Shown here: positions 1 to 8,260 of the stretch, one piece after another
Numbering within the stretch: the stretch's first letter is position 1
How the letters are laid out: every line of letters begins with the position of its first letter
Source: Kiritimatiellia bacterium
GTDB lineage: Bacteria > Verrucomicrobiota > Kiritimatiellia > RFP12 > UBA1067
Length of the DNA: 59,400 nucleotides
Reading direction: 5' to 3'
Assembly: GCA_017525225.1 (NCBI GenBank)
Contig: JAFXTB010000152.1
Coordinates: 1-59,400, forward strand
Notes under the pieces: generated by a model
Databases searched by the model: none
What the model saw: the letters and a program-made list of their open reading frames with translations, nothing else
What the model was told of the DNA's origin: nothing
Program-made: the position numbers and the translations under genes

Positions 1-3000
1 CGTGACGGGCGTCACGGTGGCGGCGATCGTCACGTCGGCGGACGCGGTGAAGCTGTAGGTGCCGGCAACAGGCTCGAGGGGGACGCCGTTGACGGTGACG
101 GTGCCGATCGCATAGCCTGGCGTGGCGGCGCTCAGCGTGACGATGTCGCCGGCGATCGCGTAGGCGGTCGTGCCGTCCTGCCTGACGACGCCGCCCGCGA
201 CGACGCCTTCGGGCAGCGTGATGCTGTATGCCGGCCGCAGCGTCTTGCCCTTGAGGGTGGTGGGGTGGGTGCCGAGGTAGTCTGTGTAGATGGCGCTGCC
301 GTCGGTGAGCCGCTGGTCGGTCTTGACGCGGACGCTGCCGTCGCCGGCATAGTAGCTGCTGGCGGTGATGCTGTCGGTGGGGTTCGTCCAGCCGAGCGTG
401 ATGTCGTCGTGGGCGAAGATGCCGTAGCCGCCGGTACTGCAGGTTGCGGTGACGGTGCCGCCGTTGATCGTGACGGAGCCGTGGGCGTAGATGCCGTTGC
501 CGTAGCCGTTGGCGGTGACGGTGCCGCCGTTGATCGTGACGTAGTAGCTGGCGAAGATGCCGCAGCCGTCCTTGCCGTTGGCGGTGACGGTGCCCGTGCC
601 GTTCGTCTGGCCGTAGATGGTGAGGTTGCCGGCTTCGATGGCGCGGCCGTTCGCGTTCGTGACGGCAAGGGTCGCGCCGTCGCAGAGAATCAGGTGGGCG
701 GCGTAGTCGTTGAAGCGGAGCTGCCCGCTGATCGTGACGGCGTTGGTGACGACGTACCAGGCCGTCGCGCCGTTCGCGCCGTACGCGACACCGCCCGCGG
801 CGTTGGTGAGGATGGTGTAGTCGGCGCAGATACGCTCGATGCCGTCCGCGTCGATGTACGGGACGGGGATGCCCCACTTGGCGACGAGCGACACGACGGC
901 GTCCTGGGCGTTGGTGAGGTTCAGGACGGTCGCGCCGTCCGGGTATGTGGTGCCTGCCACGCTCCAGCCGATGAAGGCGTAGCCCGTTCGCGTGAAGGCG
1001 TTGGACGAGAGCGCCTGCGGCGTGTCGTAGGTGAAGGACTGGTCGGGCATCGAGCCTTCGCCGCCACCGGGGTCGAAGTGGACGGTGTAGCTGTGCGCAG
1101 TCCACTGCGCATAGAGCATGACGGAGCCGTAATTCACGGCGGTGAGGTTTGAGACGGAAGCGCCGTCCGCATAAACGACGGCTCCGTTCGCGTTGGTGCT
1201 CCATCCCGCAAAATCGTAGCCGATGCGCGTGAAGGCGTTGGAGACAAGATTGTCGGGAACATCGTATGTCATGCCCATTTCATCTGTGCAGCCGACCGCA
1301 TCTGCGGCGTTTCCGTCGAAGCGAACGATGTAGGAATGTCCGACCCATTGTGCATAGAGATCGACGGTACCGTCCGCCTCGGCGGTGAGGTTCGAGACGA
1401 CCTGTCCGCCAAAGTAGAAATCGCCCGAGCCGTCCGCGTTTCCAGTCCAGCCCGCGAAGTCGTAGCCGGTGCGTGCAATTGCGGGATCGAGACTCTGTGG
1501 CTCGTCGTAGATGAATTCCTGGTCGCGGGTCGCGCCGCTGCCGTCGTTGTCGTTGAAGCGGACGCGGTAGGCGTTGGCCTCCCAGGTCGCGACGTAGCTG
1601 CGGTCGCCCGTGGAGCCTGCCGCGACCGTCACTTCGTTGGTCGGTCCGCCCAAGTCGGTTCCCGTCCAGCCCGCGAAGGCGTAGCCCGTGCGCGTGGGCT
1701 GGACGAGCGACACCGCCGCGTCGTAAGTGTAGCTCGTCGGGGCGTTCGCCGGGAGCGTTCCGCCGCCGAGGTCGTAGGTGATCGGGTAGGCGTGGCTCGC
1801 GGAGACCGTCTTGCCGTTGAAGGTCTTGTTGAGCGACCCCTGGAAGTAGTTGTCAAAGAAATCGCGGAAGTTGCAGGTCCCGCCGGTGATCGAGAGCACG
1901 GTGCCGGCGTCGGCGGTGATGGTGCCCTTGAAGGTGATGACGTTGGAGCCATCGCCGGAACAGTAGTCTGCGCTGCCCCACGTGGTGCTGATCGTCTTGA
2001 CCCCCGAAGAAAAGACGATTTCGTTGAACGGCACGCTGATGTAGAATGCGTTGCCCTTGCTGTACGGGCCCGGACTCACGCTGATGGCGGCGGTCGAGTT
2101 GTTGTAGAGGGTGGGCTGCCCGTTGTCGACGAGCGCCATGCGGACGAAGAAGTCCTTGTAGCCCCAGGTGTCGTCGTTGTCGCCGCCGGCGTCGAAGCGG
2201 GTCGTGATGTAGGACGTGCTGACGGGGAGGACGACCGAGCCGCTACTGCCGGCCGCATATCCGTCCTTGTACTTCTGCTGCCAGAGCTTGCCGGTGGAGA
2301 GGCTGAACTCGGTGGTGTCGGTGCCGCGGTGGGGGAAGAAAGCCTTGCCCTCGGCATTGCTGCCGTCGGCGAACTCGAAGCAGACCTTGTAGACGGAATT
2401 CGCCGGATCGTTGACCTGGCCGTTGGGATCGGCGCCGTCGTAGGAGGCGGAGCTGGTGCCGGCGACGATCTGGAGGTACTGGTAGCCGTCGTCCCGCTCC
2501 TTCTCGGTGAAGCAGACGGTGGCGTAGATCTTGTAGTCGAGCGCGGCGAGGTAGTCGGCCTGGGCGCCGGTGGAGTTGATGAGACCGGCGGTGGAGACCA
2601 TGGCGGGCTTCTGCGCGTAGTCGTAGCTGTCGTCGATGAGCACATAGCCGGCGAGCGTGCCGCTCGTCTCCACCTGGCTGGAGGGCGGCGTGTAGGAGAC
2701 GTCGAGATACTTGCCGCTGGGCATGCCGCTGGAGAAGTTGCCGCCGCTAAACGTGACGAGGTCGGTCACGCTCTTGCTCACCTTGTCGGCCTTGAACTGC
2801 CTAAGGCCGGTGGAGACGTCGCGCGTCGCGTTGGTGATCGGGAAGCCGCCTTCATCCAGAATCTCGAAGCGGTAGGTGCGCACGACATTCGTCTGGTACA
2901 TGTAGGCGCCGTCGGACAAGGTTGCCGCGGAGACGGTGATGTTCGTCGAGGGCTGGCCGGGGGCGAACACGAGCGTGCCGCTCTTCTCCGTGTAGTGCTG

Positions 3001-3198
3001 CCCGGGGAAGGCCGAGAGCGGAACGGTGCGGTAGCGCACCGTCTCGGCGGCCGCCACGCCCGCGCCGGAGCGCGAGACGGTGAAGGTGTTGCCGCTGCCG
3101 CCGACGGTGAACGTGGAGGCGCGCGCGGGGAGGCAGAAGGCGAAACCCGCGACGGCGATCATCGCGGCAACGGTTGCGCGGAAGTATGGCATTTTCAT
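1..3198 (-). CDS. Secreted surface protein with InlB-type repeats (partial, C-terminus beyond left edge)
   Basis: An open frame runs from ATG 3198 to base 1 without a stop, 1066 codons, and continues out of the window. The start has a signal peptide (MKMPYFRATVAAMIAVAGFA, cleavage near LPARA) and AGGAG about 7 bases upstream. Residues about 25-470 resemble a beta-sandwich adhesin region. Residues about 470-765 hold four tandem repeats of about 70 residues, each with the GYxFAGW core and ending in an AxW-type motif, as in the Listeria/Bacteroides InlB B-repeat family. Residues after about 765 contain glycine-rich TVTANG/TINGG repeats typical of a beta-solenoid stalk. The predicted role is adhesion or glycan binding at the cell surface. 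No catalytic domain is visible. A promoter lies just upstream. Confidence 0.8.
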   Translation of the reverse strand, partial: MKMPYFRATVAAMIAVAGFAFCLPARASTFTVGGSGNTFTVSRSGAGVAAAETVRYRTVPLSAFPGQHYTEKSGTLVFAPGQPSTNITVSAATLSDGAYMYQTNVVRTYRFEILDEGGFPITNATRDVSTGLRQFKADKVSKSVTDLVTFSGGNFSSGMPSGKYLDVSYTPPSSQVETSGTLAGYVLIDDSYDYAQKPAMVSTAGLINSTGAQADYLAALDYKIYATVCFTEKERDDGYQYLQIVAGTSSASYDGADPNGQVNDPANSVYKVCFEFADGSNAEGKAFFPHRGTDTTEFSLSTGKLWQQKYKDGYAAGSSGSVVLPVSTSYITTRFDAGGDNDDTWGYKDFFVRMALVDNGQPTLYNNSTAAISVSPGPYSKGNAFYISVPFNEIVFSSGVKTISTTWGSADYCSGDGSNVITFKGTITADAGTVLSITGGTCNFRDFFDNYFQGSLNKTFNGKTVSASHAYPITYDLGGGTLPANAPTSYTYDAAVSLVQPTRTGYAFAGWTGTDLGGPTNEVTVAAGSTGDRSYVATWEANAYRVRFNDNDGSGATRDQEFIYDEPQSLDPAIARTGYDFAGWTGNADGSGDFYFGGQVVSNLTAEADGTVDLYAQWVGHSYIVRFDGNAADAVGCTDEMGMTYDVPDNLVSNAFTRIGYDFAGWSTNANGAVVYADGASVSNLTAVNYGSVMLYAQWTAHSYTVHFDPGGGEGSMPDQSFTYDTPQALSSNAFTRTGYAFIGWSVAGTTYPDGATVLNLTNAQDAVVSLVAKWGIPVPYIDADGIERICADYTILTNAAGGVAYGANGATAWYVVTNAVTISGQLRFNDYAAHLILCDGATLAVTNANGRAIEAGNLTIYGQTNGTGTVTANGKDGCGIFASYYVTINGGTVTANGYGNGIYAHGSVTINGGTVTATCSTGGYGIFAHDDITLGWTNPTDSITASSYYAGDGSVRVKTDQRLTDGSAIYTDYLGTHPTTLKGKTLRPAYSITLPEGVVAGGVVRQDGTTAYAIAGDIVTLSAATPGYAIGTVTVNGVPLEPVAGTYSFTASADVTIAATVTPVT

Positions 3199-3201
3199 GC
3201 T

Positions 3202-3219
3202 ATTGCTCCTTGGAGCAAT
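3202..3219. repeat. 8-bp inverted repeat over start-site region and Shine-Dalgarno
   Basis: The bases ATTGCTCC, TT, GGAGCAAT form perfect 8-base arms around a 2-base centre. The minus-strand arm contains the AGGAG of the surface-protein gene starting at 3198, and the expected transcription start (about 3213) falls inside it. It could be an operator or a structure that hides the ribosome site. Confidence 0.5.
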
Positions 3220-3228
3220 GTTATAGCA
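3220..3228 (-). promoter_or_regulatory. Extended -10 promoter for the InlB-repeat protein
   Basis: The minus strand reads TGCTATAAC, an extended -10 (TGn plus TATAAC), 21 bases upstream of ATG 3198. A TTGGCA lies 15 bases further up, which is short for a -35. Two copies of TTGCCAA sit side by side at 3239-3252. Confidence 0.45.
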
Positions 3229-3254
3229 TATTTGAAGTGTTGCCAATTGCCAAT

Positions 3255-4793
3255 TTATCGACCCTTGGCATCGCCACGCGTGCCGATGAAATAGCATTTG
3301 TTCCCCTTCCCGAATCCGTCAACGAACGCCTGCGTGCCGGGACCGTACACAAGCGACTCGCCAGACGTATCCGAGATCGCGCCGAAAAGATCGCCGACGC
3401 GGCCCACGAAGATGTTGCCCTCTAGCTTCGGAAGCGAGGATGAACCGTCGGGATTCTTCAAGCCGCTGCAGGCCTGTATGAGCACGTCCATGCCGTAGCA
3501 CATCGCGTTGTTGCGGATCACGTAGTTCGTCGCACGGTTGCGCGCAAGGCTGAACCACGCCTTGATGTGCGAGGCGCATCCACGGTCCGGACGCTGCTCG
3601 CAGAAGCCGTAGCCGGCATCGAACATCAGGTTGTCATCGAAAAGGATGTTCTCCATTCTGCTTGGATTGCCGTTGCGAACCGATAGGAAGTATTCGATGG
3701 AGTAGTTGCATTTCTCGAAGACGTTGCGGGAGTAGCGCACGTTCTTTTGGTCCAGCCGCTGCATGCCGAGCTTCTCGGGGATGCTCACCTGGTGCGTCAC
3801 GCCGGCGTCGTACACCTGCCAGATGTAGCAGTCCTCTACGACATATCCATCGCATCCGCCGTACACCTCCACCGCGTTGCCGAAACGCGTCGGGTAGTCG
3901 CGTCCGAAGATTCCTTCGGCCTGGATGGACCCGCCGATCCAGCCGAATTCGCAGTTCCGGATGGCCAGGTTGCGGCAGGTTCCCGCCGATACGCCGTGGA
4001 TGCCCACGTACTTTACGGTGAAGTTGTCGATCGTCACGTCCGGCGCGCCGCCCACGCGGAAGCCGCACGTCTTCACGTTGAACTCGATGGATTTGAATCT
4101 CTCGCCTGGGTTCTTCGCGCTGTATAGATACAGCTTGCCGGTGCCGTCCTTGTAGTAGTCGTGCCAGAAGTGCAGGTCGCCGTCGAGGTCGCGGTAGGAG
4201 TTGAATGGCCTGCCGGTGAACTTGTTGAACTTCTCGCCGGTCTTCTTGTCGGTGCGGATGACTATCTTGATCGCATGCGCCGCGCCGCCGTCGAAGACGA
4301 GCGTGCCCACGTCGTTATGGCCGATCGTATACGCCCACACGCGCGGATTGTCCGTGTGCTCCCATTTCGAAGGATCCGCGCCATCGGCGGGAGAGCCGAA
4401 TATCATGGGCTTCGGACCCTTCCCGTACGCGGCGTAGGTGACGCCGGCCCTGGCCATCACGCAGCCGCGGTAGAGTCCACCGCGCTCGAAAAGCGCGTAC
4501 GAGCCGGGCTCGAGCTTCTCCCTGTTCAGTCGTGAAATCGTCTTCCAGGCCGTCTGCGGCGTCTTGCCGTCCGCCGCGTCGCTGCCCCCCTTCTCCGAGA
4601 CGTACCGCCTCGGCGCGCCATCAGGAACGGCGGCGTCGGGCGCGGCGCGTATCTCGGCGATCCGCCGGTCGGCCTTGGCGCGCAATGCCGCGAACACCTC
4701 CTCGGCGCTCTCCGCGCGCGCATTGATTCCCCCGGACAATGCCAGAATACAGACCGTCGCGCACCACACCCAAAAAGATTCCATCCTCTTCAT
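3255..4793 (-). CDS. Secreted right-handed parallel beta-helix protein
   Basis: The protein has 512 residues, a signal peptide (hydrophobic segment about residues 8-22, cleavage near NARAES), and a GGGGGG ribosome site 6 bases before the ATG. The stretch YVSEKGGSDAADGKTPQTAW near residue 64 is the usual entry to DUF1565-like pectate-lyase-fold proteins. Residues about 230-480 carry repeated short strands (TIDNFTVKYV, AIRNCEFGW, YVVEDCYIW, YVIRNNAMCYG), consistent with beta-helix coils. The likely role is binding or cleaving an acidic polysaccharide, but I see no assignable catalytic residues. It lies 48 bases downstream of the small zinc-finger-like gene and is probably co-transcribed with it. 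Confidence 0.75.
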   Translation of the reverse strand: MKRMESFWVWCATVCILALSGGINARAESAEEVFAALRAKADRRIAEIRAAPDAAVPDGAPRRYVSEKGGSDAADGKTPQTAWKTISRLNREKLEPGSYALFERGGLYRGCVMARAGVTYAAYGKGPKPMIFGSPADGADPSKWEHTDNPRVWAYTIGHNDVGTLVFDGGAAHAIKIVIRTDKKTGEKFNKFTGRPFNSYRDLDGDLHFWHDYYKDGTGKLYLYSAKNPGERFKSIEFNVKTCGFRVGGAPDVTIDNFTVKYVGIHGVSAGTCRNLAIRNCEFGWIGGSIQAEGIFGRDYPTRFGNAVEVYGGCDGYVVEDCYIWQVYDAGVTHQVSIPEKLGMQRLDQKNVRYSRNVFEKCNYSIEYFLSVRNGNPSRMENILFDDNLMFDAGYGFCEQRPDRGCASHIKAWFSLARNRATNYVIRNNAMCYGMDVLIQACSGLKNPDGSSSLPKLEGNIFVGRVGDLFGAISDTSGESLVYGPGTQAFVDGFGKGNKCYFIGTRGDAKGR

Positions 4794-4841
4794 GCTTCAC
4801 CCCCCTTTTCGACGCCACGCCCAGTAAACCGCGTCCCGCCA

Positions 4842-5099
4842 TCACTTCTCGTGACGGCGCGTCGGGGAATAGGGACAGCCCGAGCCGTTGGCGGTAGAGC
4901 CGCACCAGATGCACTTGTTGCCGCCGGGGCCATGCCGGTGAAGCCGGTCTGGACCGTACACGCACCCATGCCCGTAGCTCGACGAACCGCACCATTCGCA
5001 GTGTTTCTCGTCGTCGCGATGCTCGTGAAGCCGGTCTGGGCCGTATACGCATCCGTGCCCGTAGCTCGTCGAACCGCAATGTCTGCATTTTGTCGCCAT
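4842..5099 (-). CDS. Small triple CCCH zinc-finger-like repeat protein
   Basis: The protein has 85 residues and consists almost only of three 29-residue repeats. Each has the spacing Cys-x2-Cys-Gly-x7-Cys-x7-His: C5/C8/C17/H25, C34/C37/C46/H54 and C63/C66/C75/H83, with cores CGSTSYGHGC, CGSSSYGHGC and CGSTANGSGC. The evenly placed ligands suggest three structural zinc sites. There is no signal peptide or membrane segment. AAAGGA precedes the ATG by 9 bases and a good sigma70 promoter lies at 5141-5169. I do not recognise a named family. A nucleic-acid or protein binding role is possible but inferred only. Other frames here also stay open because the DNA repeat is shared; this frame has the conserved cysteines. 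Confidence 0.75.
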   Translation of the reverse strand: MATKCRHCGSTSYGHGCVYGPDRLHEHRDDEKHCEWCGSSSYGHGCVYGPDRLHRHGPGGNKCIWCGSTANGSGCPYSPTRRHEK

Positions 5100-5140
5100 G
5101 TCAGTATTCCTTTCACCTTTCTTCCGTCGCCATACCGCGA

Positions 5141-5169
5141 ATTATACCAGACCACGCCCACCCGGTCAA
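5141..5169 (-). promoter_or_regulatory. Sigma70-like promoter for the zinc-finger/beta-helix pair
   Basis: On the minus strand TTGACC (5164-5169) is separated by 17 bases from TATAAT (5141-5146), with an extended TGG before the -10. The start codon at 5099 lies about 40 bases downstream. Confidence 0.65.
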
Positions 5170-5200
5170 ACCACCTTCCCGAGGGACCGATGGGGGGGGC

Positions 5201-6304
5201 TCAGACCTTGAAGAAGAGCTTGTTCCGGTAAAGGAAGTAGAGGAAAAGCCAGGCGAAGAGGCATCTTCCGAACTCCTCGACAAAGGGCGTCCAGCCCGGA
5301 ACGGCAAATGCCTGCGGCAGGGCACCGAGGAAGAAATTCCCCATCTGCTTGAACGAGACGAAGCGCTGGACGAAATAGATGGTGATGGCGTTCATTCCGA
5401 TGACGCGGAAATAGAAGCTCCACGCCTTGTAGCCCTTCACGTCAATCACCCAGTGGAACACGGCCAGCAGGACGAGCGAGATACCGCCCGCGAGGATGGC
5501 GTACGAGCTTGACCAGATGCCCTTTTGGACCGGCATGCCGAACGGCATGCGCGCCCAGCCCCAGGCAATGAGCATCATCAGCACGCCAGTGCCGATCATC
5601 TGCAAAACCTTCCTGTCGGCGGACAGGCCCTCGCGGCGGAACTTGAGCCACATGCCGGCCCAGATGCCGAAGAACGCGGTCGGCACCATGGCGATGGTTG
5701 CGAGTCCGCCTTCGTGCCGATGCGCCGTGGTCAGGTAGTGCGTGTCGAACCATATCGCGAAGCAGTTCTCCCTGACGGCCATGGTGTCCGGACCGACCGC
5801 ATCCGGCGATGGTACGAGGCGCAGTAAGAGCCACCAGCCGATCAGCAGGGCCGCCGTGATCGCCACGCACGTGCGGAACCTGCAGTGAAGCGTGAGCATG
5901 GCGGCCGCACCCCAGGCGATGCCGATACGCCCTACCACGCTCCACACGCGGAAATGCGGCCAGTCGAATCTCTGCACCTGCGCGCAGAACAACCCGATCA
6001 CGATGAGAATCAACGTGCGCCGGAGGATGTTTAATGTGACGACGCGCTTGCCGTCGCCGCGCGCAAGGCGTTTTTCCGTGGAGAAAGGGAACGTGACGCC
6101 CGCGATGAACAGGAAAAGAGGGAAGATGAAGTCGTAGATGCGCAACGGCTCAGTCCAGGTGGCGTGCGTCATCTGGACTGCGATCCAGCTGTGGGCGTCA
6201 CCAGTGATCAGAAATCCAAGCGCCGCCAGCAGCGTCGAACCGCCGGTTATGAAAAACATGTCGAAGCCACGCAGGGCGTCCAGTGAATCCAGCCTCTTGT
6301 CCAT
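5201..6304 (-). CDS. DUF5009/HGSNAT-like membrane acyltransferase
   Basis: The product is a 367-residue polytopic membrane protein opening with RLDSLDALRGFDMFFI, the signature of DUF5009/acyltransferase-3-like proteins related to heparan-alpha-glucosaminide N-acetyltransferase. About ten hydrophobic segments follow. The start is set at ATG 6304 because AGGAG lies 7 bases upstream and the conserved motif begins at once; an earlier ATG (6352) would lie upstream of the promoter -10. By family knowledge it would move an acyl group across the inner membrane to a sugar. The substrate is unknown. It has its own promoter and sits downstream of the GH127 gene, so a link to glycan processing is plausible. 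Confidence 0.75.
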   Translation of the reverse strand: MDKRLDSLDALRGFDMFFITGGSTLLAALGFLITGDAHSWIAVQMTHATWTEPLRIYDFIFPLFLFIAGVTFPFSTEKRLARGDGKRVVTLNILRRTLILIVIGLFCAQVQRFDWPHFRVWSVVGRIGIAWGAAAMLTLHCRFRTCVAITAALLIGWWLLLRLVPSPDAVGPDTMAVRENCFAIWFDTHYLTTAHRHEGGLATIAMVPTAFFGIWAGMWLKFRREGLSADRKVLQMIGTGVLMMLIAWGWARMPFGMPVQKGIWSSSYAILAGGISLVLLAVFHWVIDVKGYKAWSFYFRVIGMNAITIYFVQRFVSFKQMGNFFLGALPQAFAVPGWTPFVEEFGRCLFAWLFLYFLYRNKLFFKV

Positions 6305-6337
6305 GTCACTCGCTCCTATCTGTTGGAATTGCGTAAG

Positions 6338-6346
6338 ATTGTACCA
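6338..6346 (-). promoter_or_regulatory. Extended -10 promoter for the acyltransferase gene
   Basis: The minus strand reads TGGTACAAT, with the -10 TACAAT at 6338-6343. No recognisable -35 lies 16-18 bases upstream. The ATG is about 34 bases downstream with a normal Shine-Dalgarno. Confidence 0.45.
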
Positions 6347-6367
6347 AAACATTCTCCCATACGCCTG

Positions 6368-8254
6368 TCACCGGCGGCGAACGCCCTTGCATTCAATAGG
6401 CAGCCACACGCGGTATGCACTTGATGCGTTCCACGTGTTTCCGGCGGAGGCATAGTCGCAGAACTTCACCTCGCTCGGCATTGGCTCCTCCGCGGTCGCC
6501 GTCCGATGCTGATGGTGTCCCAACTTCAAACGCGCAGAACAGACTATCCTCATGCCCTGGTTGGGTGAACGGACACAGGCGAAGTCGACATTGGCTGTTG
6601 AAAAAGGCGCGCTCAGCACTTCGCAGATGTCCCCGTCGCGAAACCGGCAGTCGCGTGCAAGCACTATAGGACCACGCGTAAATGCCGCATGTCCATTCAG
6701 TTCGTGCGCCTTCACCTTCATGTCAAAGACCATCTCCACCATGTCGCCAGGCTTCCACTTGCGCGATACCGGGAAGTATTCGCCCACCTTGACGACACCG
6801 AGGTCGGTTTTCTTGAGTCCCCTGCCTTCGGGTATGGAAAGCTCGAGCTTGGTGTTGTCTGCCCATGACGGAATACGCAGCTTCAGCGTGAAGTCATGTT
6901 CCGTTTCACCATCGTAGCGGATTCGGACGCGATTTGACTGCGGGTAGTGCGTGTATATCTCAAAACGGGCGAGCTTTTCCGGCGCATCGCCGAACGGCAC
7001 GATTGCCGTAGCGGCGGCGTACTGGTTGACGGAAATCGCCGACTGCTCCGACATCAGCATGGATCCCATGAAGGCGAGGAATCCACGCGGACCGTTGGCG
7101 TTGCAGCAGTTCGCCGTCGTCCAGCACTGGTCGCGTCCCTCCTCGCGCATGCCCGCAAGCGGCGTGTAGATCGCGAAAACGCGGCCATCCGCCGAGAGAG
7201 CTGCAAGGTAGGCGTTGTAGAACGTGCGCTCGATGAAGTCCGCCCATTTCGGGTCGCCGGTAAGCGCGAGCAGCTTCTGGCAAAGACGCATCCATGTGGT
7301 CGACACGCATGTTTCCTGGATGCTGGGGCATGGCTCCGTCTGCCGCGATGCACCCCCATACCACAGCTCCTCGGACGCCATGCCGCCGCAGATGTTCATC
7401 TCCGTAGCAGCGATATTCTCCGCCGTCATGCGCGCTGCATCAAGGCATCGCCTGTCACCCGTCGTCTCGTAGTATTCCAGCAGGCCCTGATAGCAGCTCA
7501 TCATCTCGTATGCCTTCAAGCCACCCTTGTACCATAGTGGATCGCCGGTCGGGCGTTTGGCGGCAGGGACGCCGGCCAGGGCCGAGGAGATCAGTTTCGG
7601 ACTATCCGCGGGCTCTTCAAGTTCGCTCACGATGTAGCGGGCGAAATCGAGGTATTTGGCCTCGCCCGTACGCCTGTGTAGCCAGATGATCGGCTCAAGG
7701 ACGCTTCCACTCGCAAGCCCACGGTAGCCGCCGGTCGCGTGCAGGGGCCTTTTCGCGGGGAACTGCGCCATCAGCCAGTCCGCAAGGCGTCTCGCGCCAT
7801 CGAGGATGCGCTTTTCGCGCGTACGATCGTACTGCATCATGAGCCCAAGGAGAGTGTACTTGCAGCCCCATACGTCCCAGCCGAGGTTGCCGCGGAGGTC
7901 TTCCCGGAAGTTGCCGATGTAACCATCCGGCAACTGTTGCGAAAGAACGGCATCGACACCCGATGCGATGCGGCGGGAGAAACGCTCGTCTCCAGTGTAT
8001 TGCGCAAACGGCACGGCGGAATGCATGAACTTGCCCCAGAACTCGGTGTCCCAGTGCCAGAACTCAGACTTGCGTCTGAACGTGTCCGTAATGTACTTCA
8101 CGTCGACAGCCATGAGGTTGTTCTTCAGGCAGTCGTCCAGCCTCCGCCCGACTTGTCCGCGGAGGCGGACTGTTGCGTCTGCGCCATGCGCTGTCGCAAC
8201 AAGTGCACAGACAGCCGTCGCAAACATGAATAAACCGCTGGATTTCTTCGCCAT
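6368..8254 (-). CDS. GH127 (DUF1680) beta-L-arabinofuranosidase-like enzyme
   Basis: The protein has 628 residues with a signal peptide (cleavage near TAHGAD). An (alpha/alpha)6-barrel catalytic region is followed by a beta-rich C-terminal part. The zinc/nucleophile set of GH127 is present: Glu314-Thr-Cys316 (family ETC motif) and the adjacent Cys383-Cys384 in TTANCCNANGPRG. In Bifidobacterium HypBA1 the matching Glu and three Cys hold zinc, and one Cys is the nucleophile. It would release beta-L-arabinofuranose or a related sugar outside the cytoplasm. AAAGG lies 9 bases before the ATG. It is the last gene of the six-gene operon, 6 bases after the preceding stop. Confidence 0.88.
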   Translation of the reverse strand: MAKKSSGLFMFATAVCALVATAHGADATVRLRGQVGRRLDDCLKNNLMAVDVKYITDTFRRKSEFWHWDTEFWGKFMHSAVPFAQYTGDERFSRRIASGVDAVLSQQLPDGYIGNFREDLRGNLGWDVWGCKYTLLGLMMQYDRTREKRILDGARRLADWLMAQFPAKRPLHATGGYRGLASGSVLEPIIWLHRRTGEAKYLDFARYIVSELEEPADSPKLISSALAGVPAAKRPTGDPLWYKGGLKAYEMMSCYQGLLEYYETTGDRRCLDAARMTAENIAATEMNICGGMASEELWYGGASRQTEPCPSIQETCVSTTWMRLCQKLLALTGDPKWADFIERTFYNAYLAALSADGRVFAIYTPLAGMREEGRDQCWTTANCCNANGPRGFLAFMGSMLMSEQSAISVNQYAAATAIVPFGDAPEKLARFEIYTHYPQSNRVRIRYDGETEHDFTLKLRIPSWADNTKLELSIPEGRGLKKTDLGVVKVGEYFPVSRKWKPGDMVEMVFDMKVKAHELNGHAAFTRGPIVLARDCRFRDGDICEVLSAPFSTANVDFACVRSPNQGMRIVCSARLKLGHHQHRTATAEEPMPSEVKFCDYASAGNTWNASSAYRVWLPIECKGVRRR

Positions 8255-8260
8255 GCAATG

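Noticed and set aside
1336-3294. 652-codon plus-strand frame
   Set aside because: It is antisense to the InlB-repeat gene. It is Val/Gly/Arg/Ala-rich without domains, as expected opposite a GC-rich gene.
4621-5088. 155-residue minus-strand frame with repeats over the zinc-finger-like gene
   Set aside because: Its repetition is inherited from the DNA repeat. It has no conserved Cys/His and overlaps the beta-helix gene start.
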